Assembly: GCA_021793235.1 (NCBI GenBank)
Contig: JAJYTD010000002.1
Coordinates: 1-64,000 of the forward strand
Source of the DNA: Actinomycetes bacterium
GTDB lineage: Bacteria > Actinomycetota > Actinomycetes > Streptosporangiales > Streptosporangiaceae
Length of the DNA: 64,000 nt
Direction of reading: 5' to 3'
In this document: in pieces, positions 7,175 through 15,227 of the stretch
How positions within the stretch are numbered: the first letter of the stretch is position 1
Layout: the number at the start of each line of letters is the position of its first letter
Notes under the pieces: model-generated
The model's input: only the letters and a program-made list of their open reading frames with translations
What the model was told of the DNA's origin: nothing
Database searches by the model: none
Program-made: the position numbers and the translations under genes

Positions 7175-8215
7175 TCACCGCACTTTCAGGCGGTTCAGGA
7201 CGTAGCGGGCGTCGCGGCCGACACCGCGCAGGGTGGCCGAGGAGAAGCTGCGCTGGAACTCCAGGCCCACATACCCCAGGCCGGGCACGGTGGTGGAGAC
7301 GCCTCCACGGTGCAACGGGCGGCCGCCGGCATCCAGCGCGCCGGTGCCCTCCAGGTAGTCCAGGACGGGCCGGTAACCGGTGGCCAGGATGACGGTGTCG
7401 ACCTTTTCGACGCCGCCGTCGGCCCACTCCACCTTGTCGGCCTCCAGGCGGGTGAACATCTCCCGCCGGTCGGGGTTACCGGAGGCGAACGCGGCGCGGT
7501 ACCGGCCGTCGTCGTTGACCAGGGTCGGCCCCTTCTGCCAGACCTCGCGCAAGGGAGCGGCGTCCAACCCGCTGCGGACGAACCACCAGTGGATGTCGCG
7601 GCCCAGCGGACACTGGTCGACCCACGCCACCGGTGCGCGGGTGGCCAGGCTCACCCGGGCCACCCGCGCGAGTTCGGCGGCGATCTGCACGCCGGAGTTG
7701 CCGCCGCCCACCACTACGACCCGCTGCCCGGCGAACGGTTCGGGAGCACGGTAGTCGGCGGTGTGCAGGGCGGTTCCGGTGAAGGCCGCCAGCCCGGGCA
7801 GCGCGGGCCGGTGCGGGCGGGAGAAGCCCCCGCTCGCGGCGATCACCGCGCGCCCGCCGATCCGCGCGCCGTCGGCCGTGGTGACGGTGAATCCGCCGCG
7901 GTCGCGCACCACTGAGGTGACCCGTTGTCCATAGCGGATATCGGCATCCAGGTCCGCGGCGTAGGCGCGCAAGTAGGCCACCACCTCATCGCGCAGCGGG
8001 TAGCGGTCCTGGTCCCCGGGCAGCCGCCGTCCGGGCAGGGCGGAGAAGCGGGCCGGTGAGAACAGGACGAGGCTGTCGTAGTAGTGCGGCCAGGATCCGC
8101 CCGCCTGATCGGCGGCATCTAGCACGAGCGTGCGCACGCCGCGCCGGGCGGCGGCGTGGGCGGTGGCCAGCCCGGACTGGCCGGCGCCGATGATGAGCAG
8201 AGGGGAGCCGGACAT
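7175..8215 (-). CDS. arsO: ArsO-like FAD/NAD(P)-dependent flavoprotein monooxygenase
   Basis: A 346-residue two-dinucleotide flavoprotein. The FAD Rossmann motif IIGAGQSGLA is at the N-terminus and the NAD(P) motif VVVGGGNSGVQ near the middle, followed by an ATGYRPV motif. The overall layout is that of YhcS/CzcO-like and ArsO proteins often found in ars operons. ATG 8215 has GAGGAG six bases upstream. It is first in neither direction: it follows the MFS and ArsT genes on the same strand and is probably read with them. The redox substrate is not known, and the ArsO name is by family and context only. Confidence 0.75.
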   Translation of the reverse strand: MSGSPLLIIGAGQSGLATAHAAARRGVRTLVLDAADQAGGSWPHYYDSLVLFSPARFSALPGRRLPGDQDRYPLRDEVVAYLRAYAADLDADIRYGQRVTSVVRDRGGFTVTTADGARIGGRAVIAASGGFSRPHRPALPGLAAFTGTALHTADYRAPEPFAGQRVVVVGGGNSGVQIAAELARVARVSLATRAPVAWVDQCPLGRDIHWWFVRSGLDAAPLREVWQKGPTLVNDDGRYRAAFASGNPDRREMFTRLEADKVEWADGGVEKVDTVILATGYRPVLDYLEGTGALDAGGRPLHRGGVSTTVPGLGYVGLEFQRSFSSATLRGVGRDARYVLNRLKVR

Positions 8216-8299
8216 GGAGAACTCCTCGAAAAGGGGTGTCTGGGCAGGGGAGGCAAGGGAGGGCGCGGCATCGGGGCCGCCGCCCTGCCGGAGGGAGAA

Positions 8300-9550
8300 T
8301 CAGGGTGAGCGGCGGGGGCTACGGGCCGCTGTTCGGGTGAATCCGGCGGCCAGGGCGCCGAGCGCGCCGAGTCCGGCCAGTACGGCGAACGTGGCGGGGT
8401 AGCCGCCCAGCGGTCCGGCCAGTGCGGCGCCGCCCCACGGGGCCAGGGCGATCGCCAGCATGAGCGGGGTGTGCAGGATGCCGTTGAGCGTGGCGTAGCG
8501 TTCGGTTCCCCACCGGTCGGCCACGGCGGTGGCCTGCAGCAGGGTGAAGATGCCGCGCGCCATCCCGGCCAGCAGCGCGACCGCCATGACGAGGGCTACC
8601 GGGGTGGCCACCATTGCGAGCAGCCCGGTCGTGGCGGAGCACGCGGCGAGCACGGCCACCGACCGGGCCACCGGCCCGGCGCGGCGTTCCAGCGGCGCGT
8701 AGGCGAGCCGTCCCAGGACCTGCCCGATCCCGCCGATCCCCAGTGCCCATGCGGCGGTCGCGGCGCTGAATCCCCGGGCGTCCAGCAACGGGACAAGATT
8801 GACCACGACCGCATAGACCCCGAACGCTCCCAGCGTGAGGGCAAGGGTCAAAGCAAGGAACGCCCGGCTGGCGGCGACGGAGCCGACCGCGCCCGCCCTG
8901 GTGGATACGGTGCCGCGCCCGGGATCGGCCGCACGCCGCCAGGGCGGGGTCAGGGCGAGGAGGTGCAGCGGCACCACGATGAGGGCGAAGATGAACGCCA
9001 GGGCCAGGTAGGTGCCGCGCCAGCCCACAGCATGTTCCAGCGCTGCCGTCAAAGGCGCGAAGATCGTGCTGGCCAGCCCTGCGACCAGGGTCAGCGCCGT
9101 CAACGCCCGCACCCTGCCGTGCCCGTACCAGCGGGTGATGGCGGCAAAAGCCGGCGGGTAGAACAGCCCGGCCATTGTCGCCCCGGCCAGCATCCAGGCG
9201 GCCGTGAACCCCCACAGCCCCGGTGCCAGCGCGATCGCCGCCAGTGCCGGGACTGCCGCAACAGCGCCGACGCTCATGACGATGCGCGGACCGGCGGCCT
9301 CCAGCCACCGCCCGACCACCGCCCCGCCGAGCCCCGCCACGACCTGGGAGCCCGAGAACACCGCGGTGACCACTGTCAGCGACCACCCGGTATCGGCGCT
9401 GATCGCCGGGGCCAGCACCGGGAAGGCGTAGAACAGCACCCCGTAGCTGGTGGTCACTGTGATGCACAGTGCTACCAGTGCCCGGTGCGCCCGCGGAGCG
9501 GCCGGTACCGCCGCGGGCGCACCGGGCACCGCTGCCAACCGGTGCCTCAC
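8300..9550 (-). CDS. MFS transporter of the arsenic operon
   Basis: A 416-residue, 12-segment major facilitator. I start it at GTG 9550, where GTGA overlaps the stop of the upstream ArsT gene; the longer frame to 9667 lies inside ArsT. Tight coupling to ArsT and position in the island point to export of an arsenical or of a product of the oxidoreductases. MFS exporters in ars operons include ArsK (trivalent organoarsenicals) and ArsJ (1-arseno-3-phosphoglycerate). No GAPDH gene, the partner of ArsJ, is present, so an ArsK-like role fits better. Substrate is inference. Confidence 0.8.
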   Translation of the reverse strand: MRHRLAAVPGAPAAVPAAPRAHRALVALCITVTTSYGVLFYAFPVLAPAISADTGWSLTVVTAVFSGSQVVAGLGGAVVGRWLEAAGPRIVMSVGAVAAVPALAAIALAPGLWGFTAAWMLAGATMAGLFYPPAFAAITRWYGHGRVRALTALTLVAGLASTIFAPLTAALEHAVGWRGTYLALAFIFALIVVPLHLLALTPPWRRAADPGRGTVSTRAGAVGSVAASRAFLALTLALTLGAFGVYAVVVNLVPLLDARGFSAATAAWALGIGGIGQVLGRLAYAPLERRAGPVARSVAVLAACSATTGLLAMVATPVALVMAVALLAGMARGIFTLLQATAVADRWGTERYATLNGILHTPLMLAIALAPWGGAALAGPLGGYPATFAVLAGLGALGALAAGFTRTAARSPRRSP

Positions 9551-10893
9551 GTCAGGACGGCGGAGGCCGGGCGCGCCGGCTCGACCGGTTCTGGGCCGGT
9601 GCCACAGCACCCGCCCTCGGCCTCCGTTTCCGCCTCCGAGGCAGTGGGGAGCCCCAAGCCCATGCACACCCCGGTCTCGGGCAGGGTCAGTTCCACCTTC
9701 GCGGCGGCCTCGTGGTCGCCCGCGATCGCCGCGGCGATACTGCGCACCTGCTCGAACCCTGTCAGCGCCAGGAACGTCGGGGCGCGGCCGTAGGACTTCA
9801 TCCCGGCCAGGTAGAAGCCGGGCTCGGGGTGGGACAGCTCGGCCGCGCCGTGCGGGTAGACGGTTCCGCAGGAGTGCACGTTCGGGTCGATCAGCGGCGC
9901 CAGCTCCACCGGCGCCTGCAGGGCGGCGTCCAGGCCCAGGCGGATCTCCGACAGCGGCGACAGGTCGGGGCGGAACCCGGTCAGCGCCACGATCTCATCG
10001 ACCGGAGCCAGCTCCCGGCCCTCCTCGTCGGCCAGTACCACACTGGCGTCGGTGGTGCGCGCCTCGGCGGTACGGAACCCGGTGACGACCTCGATGTGCC
10101 CGGCCTCCACGGCCTTCTTCGCCCGCTCCCCCAAGGCTCCGCGCGCCGCGAGCTGATCGGCCGCGCCGCCGCCGAAGGCATCGCCGACCTCGCCCCGGCG
10201 CAGCACCCAGAGCACGCGCGTGCCGGGAACCTCCTCGGCGAGGTCCGCCAAGGCCACCAGGGTGGTCAGCGCCGAGTGCCCGCTCCCTGCCACAGCGGTG
10301 CGCCGGCCGGCGTAGCGGGCACGGACCTCCTCGGTGCCCAGGTCCGGGATCCGGTGGGAGATCCGGTCGGCGGCGGCCGCTTCACCGAGGGCGGGCAGGC
10401 CGTCGCCGCCCAGCGGGTTGGGTGATCCCCAGGTGCCCGAGGCGTCGATGACCGCGCGGGCGAGGACGTGCTCCTCGCCGCCGCCAGCGGTGCGCACGCA
10501 CACGGTGAACGGCTGCTCCTCGCGCCCGGCGTCCACCACCCGGTCGCGGCCCCGGCGGCTCACCCCGACGACCTCCGCGCCAAAGCGCACACGGTCGCCC
10601 AGGGCTTCGGCCAGCGGCTCCAGATAGGAGCCCGCCCACTCCGCTCCCGTGGGGTAGGCGTCGTCGGCCGGACGCTGCCAGCCCGTGGCGGCGAGCAGCT
10701 TCTCCGCTGCCGGATCCACCAGGTCCCGCCACATCGAGAACAACCGCACGTGCCCCCACTCGCGCACCGCGGCACCGGCACGGCTCTCCTTCTCCAGCAC
10801 CACCACCGGCAGAGCCCGCTCGGTGATCTCCGCGGCGGCGGCCAGCCCCACAGGCCCGGCCCCGATCACCACGACCGGAAGTCCTCCTGCCAT
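9547..10893 (-). CDS. arsT: ArsT-like FAD-dependent oxidoreductase
   Basis: A 448-residue flavoprotein with VVVIGAGPVGLAAA at the N-terminus and a second dinucleotide motif AVAGSGHSAL near the centre, then ALTGFRPDLSPL. There is no classic thioredoxin-reductase CxxC, but a C-terminal GGCCGTG holds vicinal cysteines that could bind arsenite. ATG 10893 has an AGGGA six bases upstream; in-frame starts further up run into the operator region. Proteins of this type occur in actinobacterial ars operons under the name ArsT. Its promoter region carries three ATCGA-N6-TCGAT sites shared with the divergent arsR-arsN fusion. Confidence 0.75.
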   Translation of the reverse strand: MAGGLPVVVIGAGPVGLAAAAEITERALPVVVLEKESRAGAAVREWGHVRLFSMWRDLVDPAAEKLLAATGWQRPADDAYPTGAEWAGSYLEPLAEALGDRVRFGAEVVGVSRRGRDRVVDAGREEQPFTVCVRTAGGGEEHVLARAVIDASGTWGSPNPLGGDGLPALGEAAAADRISHRIPDLGTEEVRARYAGRRTAVAGSGHSALTTLVALADLAEEVPGTRVLWVLRRGEVGDAFGGGAADQLAARGALGERAKKAVEAGHIEVVTGFRTAEARTTDASVVLADEEGRELAPVDEIVALTGFRPDLSPLSEIRLGLDAALQAPVELAPLIDPNVHSCGTVYPHGAAELSHPEPGFYLAGMKSYGRAPTFLALTGFEQVRSIAAAIAGDHEAAAKVELTLPETGVCMGLGLPTASEAETEAEGGCCGTGPEPVEPARPASAVLT

Positions 10894-10906
10894 GACGCAT
10901 CCCTTC

Positions 10907-10922
10907 ATCGATTTCCGTCGAT
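10907..10922. promoter_or_regulatory. ArsR-type operator, site 1 of 3
   Basis: ATCGATTTCCGTCGAT, form ATCGA-N6-TCGAT, lies 14 bp upstream of the ArsT start and so within its leader or promoter. Confidence 0.6.
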
Positions 10923-10935
10923 CGAGTGGGACTTT

Positions 10936-10951
10936 ATCGATCAAAATCGAT
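10936..10951. promoter_or_regulatory. ArsR-type operator, site 2 of 3
   Basis: ATCGATCAAAATCGAT, form ATCGA-N6-TCGAT, in the middle of the divergent region between ArsT and the ArsR-ArsN fusion. Confidence 0.65.
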
Positions 10952-10961
10952 GGACGCAACC

Positions 10962-10977
10962 ATCGATCATGGTCGAT
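10962..10977. promoter_or_regulatory. ArsR-type operator, site 3 of 3
   Basis: ATCGATCATGGTCGAT, form ATCGA-N6-TCGAT, ends nine bases before the ATG of the fusion gene and would block its expression when occupied. Confidence 0.65.
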
Positions 10978-10986
10978 AATGAATCC

Positions 10987-11847
10987 ATGACCGCGCCGAT
11001 CCCCGCCCCCGCCCTACCGACACTGGCGCCCGCCGACGCTGAGACCTACGCTTCCTGGTTCGCCTGCCTCGCAGAGCCCACCCGGGTCCGCCTGCTGCAC
11101 ACCATCGCCTCCCGACCGGGAACCGTCAGCGTCGGCGACCTGGCCGACGCGCTCGGGATCGGCCAGCCCACCGTCTCCCACCACCTGCGCAAGCTGGCCG
11201 AGGTCGACTTCATCACCCTCACCAAGGAAGGCACCTCCACCCGGGTGGCGATCAACCCGGCCTGCTGCACCGGGCTGCCGCACGCCGCCGACGCCGTCAT
11301 GGGCCTGCTCGCCTCCCGCCCCTGCTGCCCCACCGACCTGCCCGAAGACGTAACGGTGCGGGCTATGGAAACCGACGACTTCGGCGCCGTGCGCCGCGTC
11401 TACGCCGACGGCATCGCCACCGGAAACGCCACCTTCGAGACCGAGGTCCCCGACATCGAGGCGCTCGACGCGAAGTGGCTGAAAGAGCACCGGTGGGTGG
11501 CCGAGATCGACGGCGAGGTCGTGGGTTGGGCCGCCCTCACCCCCGTCTCGACACGGGAGGTCTACGCCGGTGTCGCCGAGAACTCCCTCTACGTCGGCGA
11601 CGGCGCCCGCGGGCGCGGCGTCGGCAAGGCGCTGATCCACCGGCAGGTCACCGCGGCCGACGCCGGCGGCCTGTGGACCCTGCAGACCTCGATCTTCCCC
11701 GAGAACAAGCCCGCCCTCGCCCTGCACCACAGCGCCGGCTTCCGCACCCTCGGCGTCCGCGAACGCATCGCCCGCCATCACGGGGTCTGGCGCGATACCA
11801 TCATGCTCGAACGCCGCCGCGACGACAGCTGCCAGCCCGCCGATTGA
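10987..11847 (+). CDS. ArsR repressor fused to an ArsN-type GNAT acetyltransferase
   Basis: A 286-residue two-domain protein. Residues 15-105 are an ArsR winged helix (GIGQPTVSHHLRKLAEVDF) with Cys-Cys pairs at NPACCTG and SRPCCPT that could bind As(III). From about residue 118 a GNAT domain follows (VTVRAMETDDFGAVRRVYADG, VAEIDGEVVGWAAL, GDGARGRGVGKALIH), of the phosphinothricin acetyltransferase/ArsN1 type. ArsN1 N-acetylates arsinothricin and phosphinothricin. The gene is divergent from ArsT over three operator sites. The fusion would place a resistance enzyme under its own sensor. Substrate is inferred from family; fused ArsR-ArsN proteins are known but not common. Confidence 0.85.
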   Translation: MTAPIPAPALPTLAPADAETYASWFACLAEPTRVRLLHTIASRPGTVSVGDLADALGIGQPTVSHHLRKLAEVDFITLTKEGTSTRVAINPACCTGLPHAADAVMGLLASRPCCPTDLPEDVTVRAMETDDFGAVRRVYADGIATGNATFETEVPDIEALDAKWLKEHRWVAEIDGEVVGWAALTPVSTREVYAGVAENSLYVGDGARGRGVGKALIHRQVTAADAGGLWTLQTSIFPENKPALALHHSAGFRTLGVRERIARHHGVWRDTIMLERRRDDSCQPAD

Positions 11848-12035
11848 CCGCATTCGGCCCCGGTACGGGCAGCGGGCCGGCTCGGGCCTTGCGACGTTGG
11901 CGAGTCGGCCGCACTGGTAACCGGGTCTGGACGGATCCGCGAATGGCCGGGGAGAGCAGGCCGCGTGGACTACCCTCGGTTCCGCGGGGGTCCTCCGCCC
12001 GGACCCGCCTCGGCCCCACCGGAGAGAACACCCCC

Positions 12036-12740
12036 ATGCGACTTCCCCGACCTTTCCGAACCGCGCGAACGGTGCGCCTGCGCTACGTCCCGCCCCGCAG
12101 GGTGCGCGATTGCGAGTTCCGCTTCGCGACCCTCGTGGGCACCGCGTCGTTCGGCTTCCTCCTCGCCATGCCGCTGTTCACCCTCTTTGTCCCCGATAGC
12201 CTCGCCGAGGGGCACGGCCTGCTCGAGGCGCTATGGCTGCCGAACACCCGGAACCTGACCATCTCCGTAGCGGTGTGCGTCCTGCTCTTCGCGGTGCTCA
12301 GCGTTGTATACACCTTCGGTGTTCCACGCACGCTCACGCGCCGCGCGATCAAGGTGGGCGATGCCGGAATCGTGGTGATCGAGCGCCCGGTATGGCGGTT
12401 CACCGGCCCTTTTCCCCTCATCGGCTGGGAGGACGTGCGGGCGATCGACGCGAGCACGCCCTTCTTCCGGGAGGGGCCCCAACTCCGGTCCGCCATGCGA
12501 GCCGTACTCGACATCCACCTGTTGCGCGACGTGCCCGGCCTTCCCTCCTTCGCCGCCTGCGAACGCGTGGACACCCCCGGGCTCCTAGGCGCCGGCTCCG
12601 CCGCCTACCGCGTACGCATCGGCGGTCCGGGCCAACTCCTGCAGCGCGACGTCCACCGACTGGCCGGCACGCTGCAGAAGGCACGCCCCGACCTCTGGCG
12701 CGGGTTCGACGCCGCCTCCAATGACGCATCGGGAGACTGA
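12036..12740 (+). CDS. Membrane protein with two N-terminal segments, unknown function
   Basis: A 234-residue protein. ATG 12036 follows GGAGAG at a suitable distance; the open frame further upstream overlaps the arsR-arsN gene in another frame and is not used. Two hydrophobic segments lie at about residues 29-50 and 68-90, followed by a cytosolic domain of about 140 residues with a beta-rich, PH-like feel (IKVGDAGIVVIERPVWRF, LIGWEDVRAIDAS). This is a common layout in small actinobacterial membrane proteins. No family recognised. It converges on the M48 peptidase pair. Confidence 0.7.
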   Translation: MRLPRPFRTARTVRLRYVPPRRVRDCEFRFATLVGTASFGFLLAMPLFTLFVPDSLAEGHGLLEALWLPNTRNLTISVAVCVLLFAVLSVVYTFGVPRTLTRRAIKVGDAGIVVIERPVWRFTGPFPLIGWEDVRAIDASTPFFREGPQLRSAMRAVLDIHLLRDVPGLPSFAACERVDTPGLLGAGSAAYRVRIGGPGQLLQRDVHRLAGTLQKARPDLWRGFDAASNDASGD

Positions 12741-12903
12741 CCCGTTCAAGCCCGCGCCCGATGCAAGGCCGCCCATCCCCGCCGTGCCGAATGGCGGATT
12801 CCGCGGTCCAGCGGTTCGGCCCGGAGCCCGGGTACCGAGTGCCGGATACGCCCGGCCGCTGCACGGATCCTCCGGCGCGGCGCCCCTTCGCGGTCGGCCC
12901 TGC

Positions 12904-13983
12904 TCAGCCCCGAGCGCGCGTCGCCATGTCCCGCGCGTCCCCTTCCAGCAGCGCCACGCGCCGGGCGGTGCGGGGATGGGACCGGAATATCCAGTCGATG
13001 AACCGGAGCAGTGCTTCCTCGTCCTTGTCGGGCTTTTGGAACGGAAGGATCGCCAGCGGCACCCCGTGGGCCAGCTCCCGCAGGTCCTTCTTGGGTACCG
13101 CCAGCATCCCGCCCTCGAGTTCTCGCAGAGCGGACGCCAGCCGCGCCGGCGCCCCGGTCAGCTCGGCGGCCCCCCGGTCCGCGGCCAGCTCGCGACGCCG
13201 GGAAAGCCGGTACAGCGCGACATAGCCGGGCAGGCAGACGATGGCCGCCGGTATGCCCAAACTCAGGACCACCACGCACATCAGGGTGATCAGGACCGTC
13301 CGCGCCGTGCCCAGCAGCACCAGGAGCAAAGCCGCGATCAGCAGCGGTGCCCGGCGTTCGGGCGCGGGGGCGCTCTGCCCGTCTTCGCTTTCCTTCTCGA
13401 ACACCGGTGTCCATGGGCGCCCGCACCAGCGCGCCGCCTCGCACAGCAGCGGGTCGAGCTTCTCGACGACGGGGACCAGGCTGACGGGCAGCCACGCCAC
13501 TCCGCCGGCCATCGCTTCAGCGAAGACCATTACCCGTGCGTCCCGATGGGCGATGTGTGCGAACTCGTGGGCGAGCACGGATTCCAGCAGCGGGTTGTCC
13601 AGTTGCTCCAGCAGCCCCCGGCTGACGCACAGGGTCGGACGGCGCTCGCCTTTGGCTACGTACACCAGAGAGTTGGGGGCCTCGGTCTCCATGATCCGCA
13701 GGATCGGCTTCTCCTGCCCGGACAGTGCGCACAACCGGTCCACTACGGCGTGCAGCCGCGGTTCGTCCTCCTCGGCGGCGTCAGTGAGCTTCGCCTTCAC
13801 GGGAGGATCGCTGCTCACCCCGATGATGATCTCCGCCACCACGATCGATACGACCCCGGGGACCACCCCGATCCACCAGGGCAGGCCGAAATACCACGCC
13901 AGGACGCACACCAGGACCGTGTACCCCGCCGTCGTCATCGCGAGCAGCAGCCACGCCCCAAGTACCGGCCACACCGTTCTCAT
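12904..13983 (-). CDS. M48-family membrane zinc metallopeptidase, copy A
   Basis: A 359-residue protein starting MRTVWPVLGAWLLLA at ATG 13983; the frame continues to 14139 without a family match. Two membrane segments come first, then the zinc motif HEFAHIAHRDARV and, after two more hydrophobic segments, RRRELAADRGAAEL, which holds the downstream Glu zinc ligand. This is the HtpX/Ste24-like architecture used in membrane protein quality control. It lies 65 bp after a close paralogue (14049-15155) on the same strand, so the pair is a tandem duplication, probably co-transcribed. Substrate unknown. Confidence 0.85.
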   Translation of the reverse strand: MRTVWPVLGAWLLLAMTTAGYTVLVCVLAWYFGLPWWIGVVPGVVSIVVAEIIIGVSSDPPVKAKLTDAAEEDEPRLHAVVDRLCALSGQEKPILRIMETEAPNSLVYVAKGERRPTLCVSRGLLEQLDNPLLESVLAHEFAHIAHRDARVMVFAEAMAGGVAWLPVSLVPVVEKLDPLLCEAARWCGRPWTPVFEKESEDGQSAPAPERRAPLLIAALLLVLLGTARTVLITLMCVVVLSLGIPAAIVCLPGYVALYRLSRRRELAADRGAAELTGAPARLASALRELEGGMLAVPKKDLRELAHGVPLAILPFQKPDKDEEALLRFIDWIFRSHPRTARRVALLEGDARDMATRARG

Positions 13984-14048
13984 CGCCGCCTCCGCACATC
14001 CATCCCGGCAAAAATAGAGGCCATTCTCCATCCCCCGCAAATACGGCC

Positions 14049-15155
14049 CTACGGCCTTGCCATGCTCCGCGACATCTGCTGCAGCTGCACCATCCGCTTG
14101 CCCATCGGCGGATGTGTCCGGTTCGCCCAGGCCATCCACCGGTCATGGGAGTCCGCGTCTGGAGAAGCGGGGACCTCGAACGCGACGATGGCCTGCGGGA
14201 GCGCGTCCGCCATCAGACGCAGATCCTCTGCCGGCGCACGGTGCATGCCGCCCTCGATCGCCCCCAGCGCGGCAGCCAGCACCGACGGCGCCCCGGTCAC
14301 CTCGGCTGCCGCGCGGTCGGCGGCGAGCTCCCGGCGCCGGGCCAGCCTGCCGGCAGCGGCATAGCCGGGGACCATCATCCAGATCACCCCCAGCCCCAGC
14401 GTCATCATCGTGGTGATGACTATGGTCCACACGGCGCCCCGGAGCAGGCCGGCGAGCACCAGCAGTGGCGGCACCAGCACCCGCGGCACTCTGCGCCGGG
14501 GGGCGGGCGTGTCCTCCTTCTCTTCCCTCTCTTCGGCGACCGCGCTCCACGGACGTCCGCACAGCCGCGCGAGCGCGCACGCCGGGACCTCCAGGTAGAA
14601 CACGCCGATGCTGAAGAAACCGAGCAGTATCGCCCCCAGCCCAGGGAAGGCCAGCGCCACCGCCTGTGCGATCCCCATGACCCGGGTGTCGCGGTGGGCG
14701 ATGTGTGCGAGCTCGTGGGCGGCGACCGCCTCCAGCTGCGGATTGTCCAGCCGCTCCAGCAGCCCCCGGCTGACGTACAACTGGGGCGGCAGGTCATTGG
14801 GAACGCGGACCAGCGCGTTGGGTATGTCGGTCTCAAGGATCCACAGGGTCGGCTTGTCCTGCCCGGACAGCGCGCACGCCCGGTCCACCACGGCATGCAG
14901 GCGCGGCTCGTCCGCCGCATCGGCGATGGTGGCCTCCACCGGTATGGCGCTTCCCTCCCCGGCAGTCCATCCGATGACCCCCATCGCCAGCACCACGACC
15001 AGCGGTGCCAGCCCCAGCCACCAGGGCAACCAGACTACGCCGACCAGCCGCAGCACTGCGCAGCACAGTGCGGTGTAGCCGACCGTCACCGCTGCGAGCA
15101 GCAGCCACGCCCCAAGAACCGGCCAGACCGTTTTCAATTTCCCAAGCGCTCTCAC
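14049..15155 (-). CDS. M48-family membrane zinc metallopeptidase, copy B
   Basis: A 368-residue paralogue of the downstream gene with the same plan: an N-terminal KTVWPVLGAWLLLAAV segment pair, HELAHIAHRDTRV as the zinc motif, two more membrane segments and RRRELAADRAAAEV. The two share long near-identical stretches, including the N-terminus, the VVDRxCALSGQ block and the zinc helices. They differ mainly in loop and tail regions, so the duplication is not recent enough to be identical. It is first of the pair and would be transcribed first. An HtpX-like role is inferred from architecture only. Confidence 0.85.
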   Translation of the reverse strand: MRALGKLKTVWPVLGAWLLLAAVTVGYTALCCAVLRLVGVVWLPWWLGLAPLVVVLAMGVIGWTAGEGSAIPVEATIADAADEPRLHAVVDRACALSGQDKPTLWILETDIPNALVRVPNDLPPQLYVSRGLLERLDNPQLEAVAAHELAHIAHRDTRVMGIAQAVALAFPGLGAILLGFFSIGVFYLEVPACALARLCGRPWSAVAEEREEKEDTPAPRRRVPRVLVPPLLVLAGLLRGAVWTIVITTMMTLGLGVIWMMVPGYAAAGRLARRRELAADRAAAEVTGAPSVLAAALGAIEGGMHRAPAEDLRLMADALPQAIVAFEVPASPDADSHDRWMAWANRTHPPMGKRMVQLQQMSRSMARP

Positions 15156-15227
15156 AGAGAGAATCTAACGGCCGCACCGCTTTGCGGCGCAAGGCTTCTG
15201 CGGCGGCGTCGCGCGGGGCGGGTTCCC

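Noticed and set aside
8300-9550. Naming the arsenic MFS gene arsJ
   Set aside because: ArsJ works with a GAPDH partner, and no GAPDH gene is nearby. I left it unnamed.
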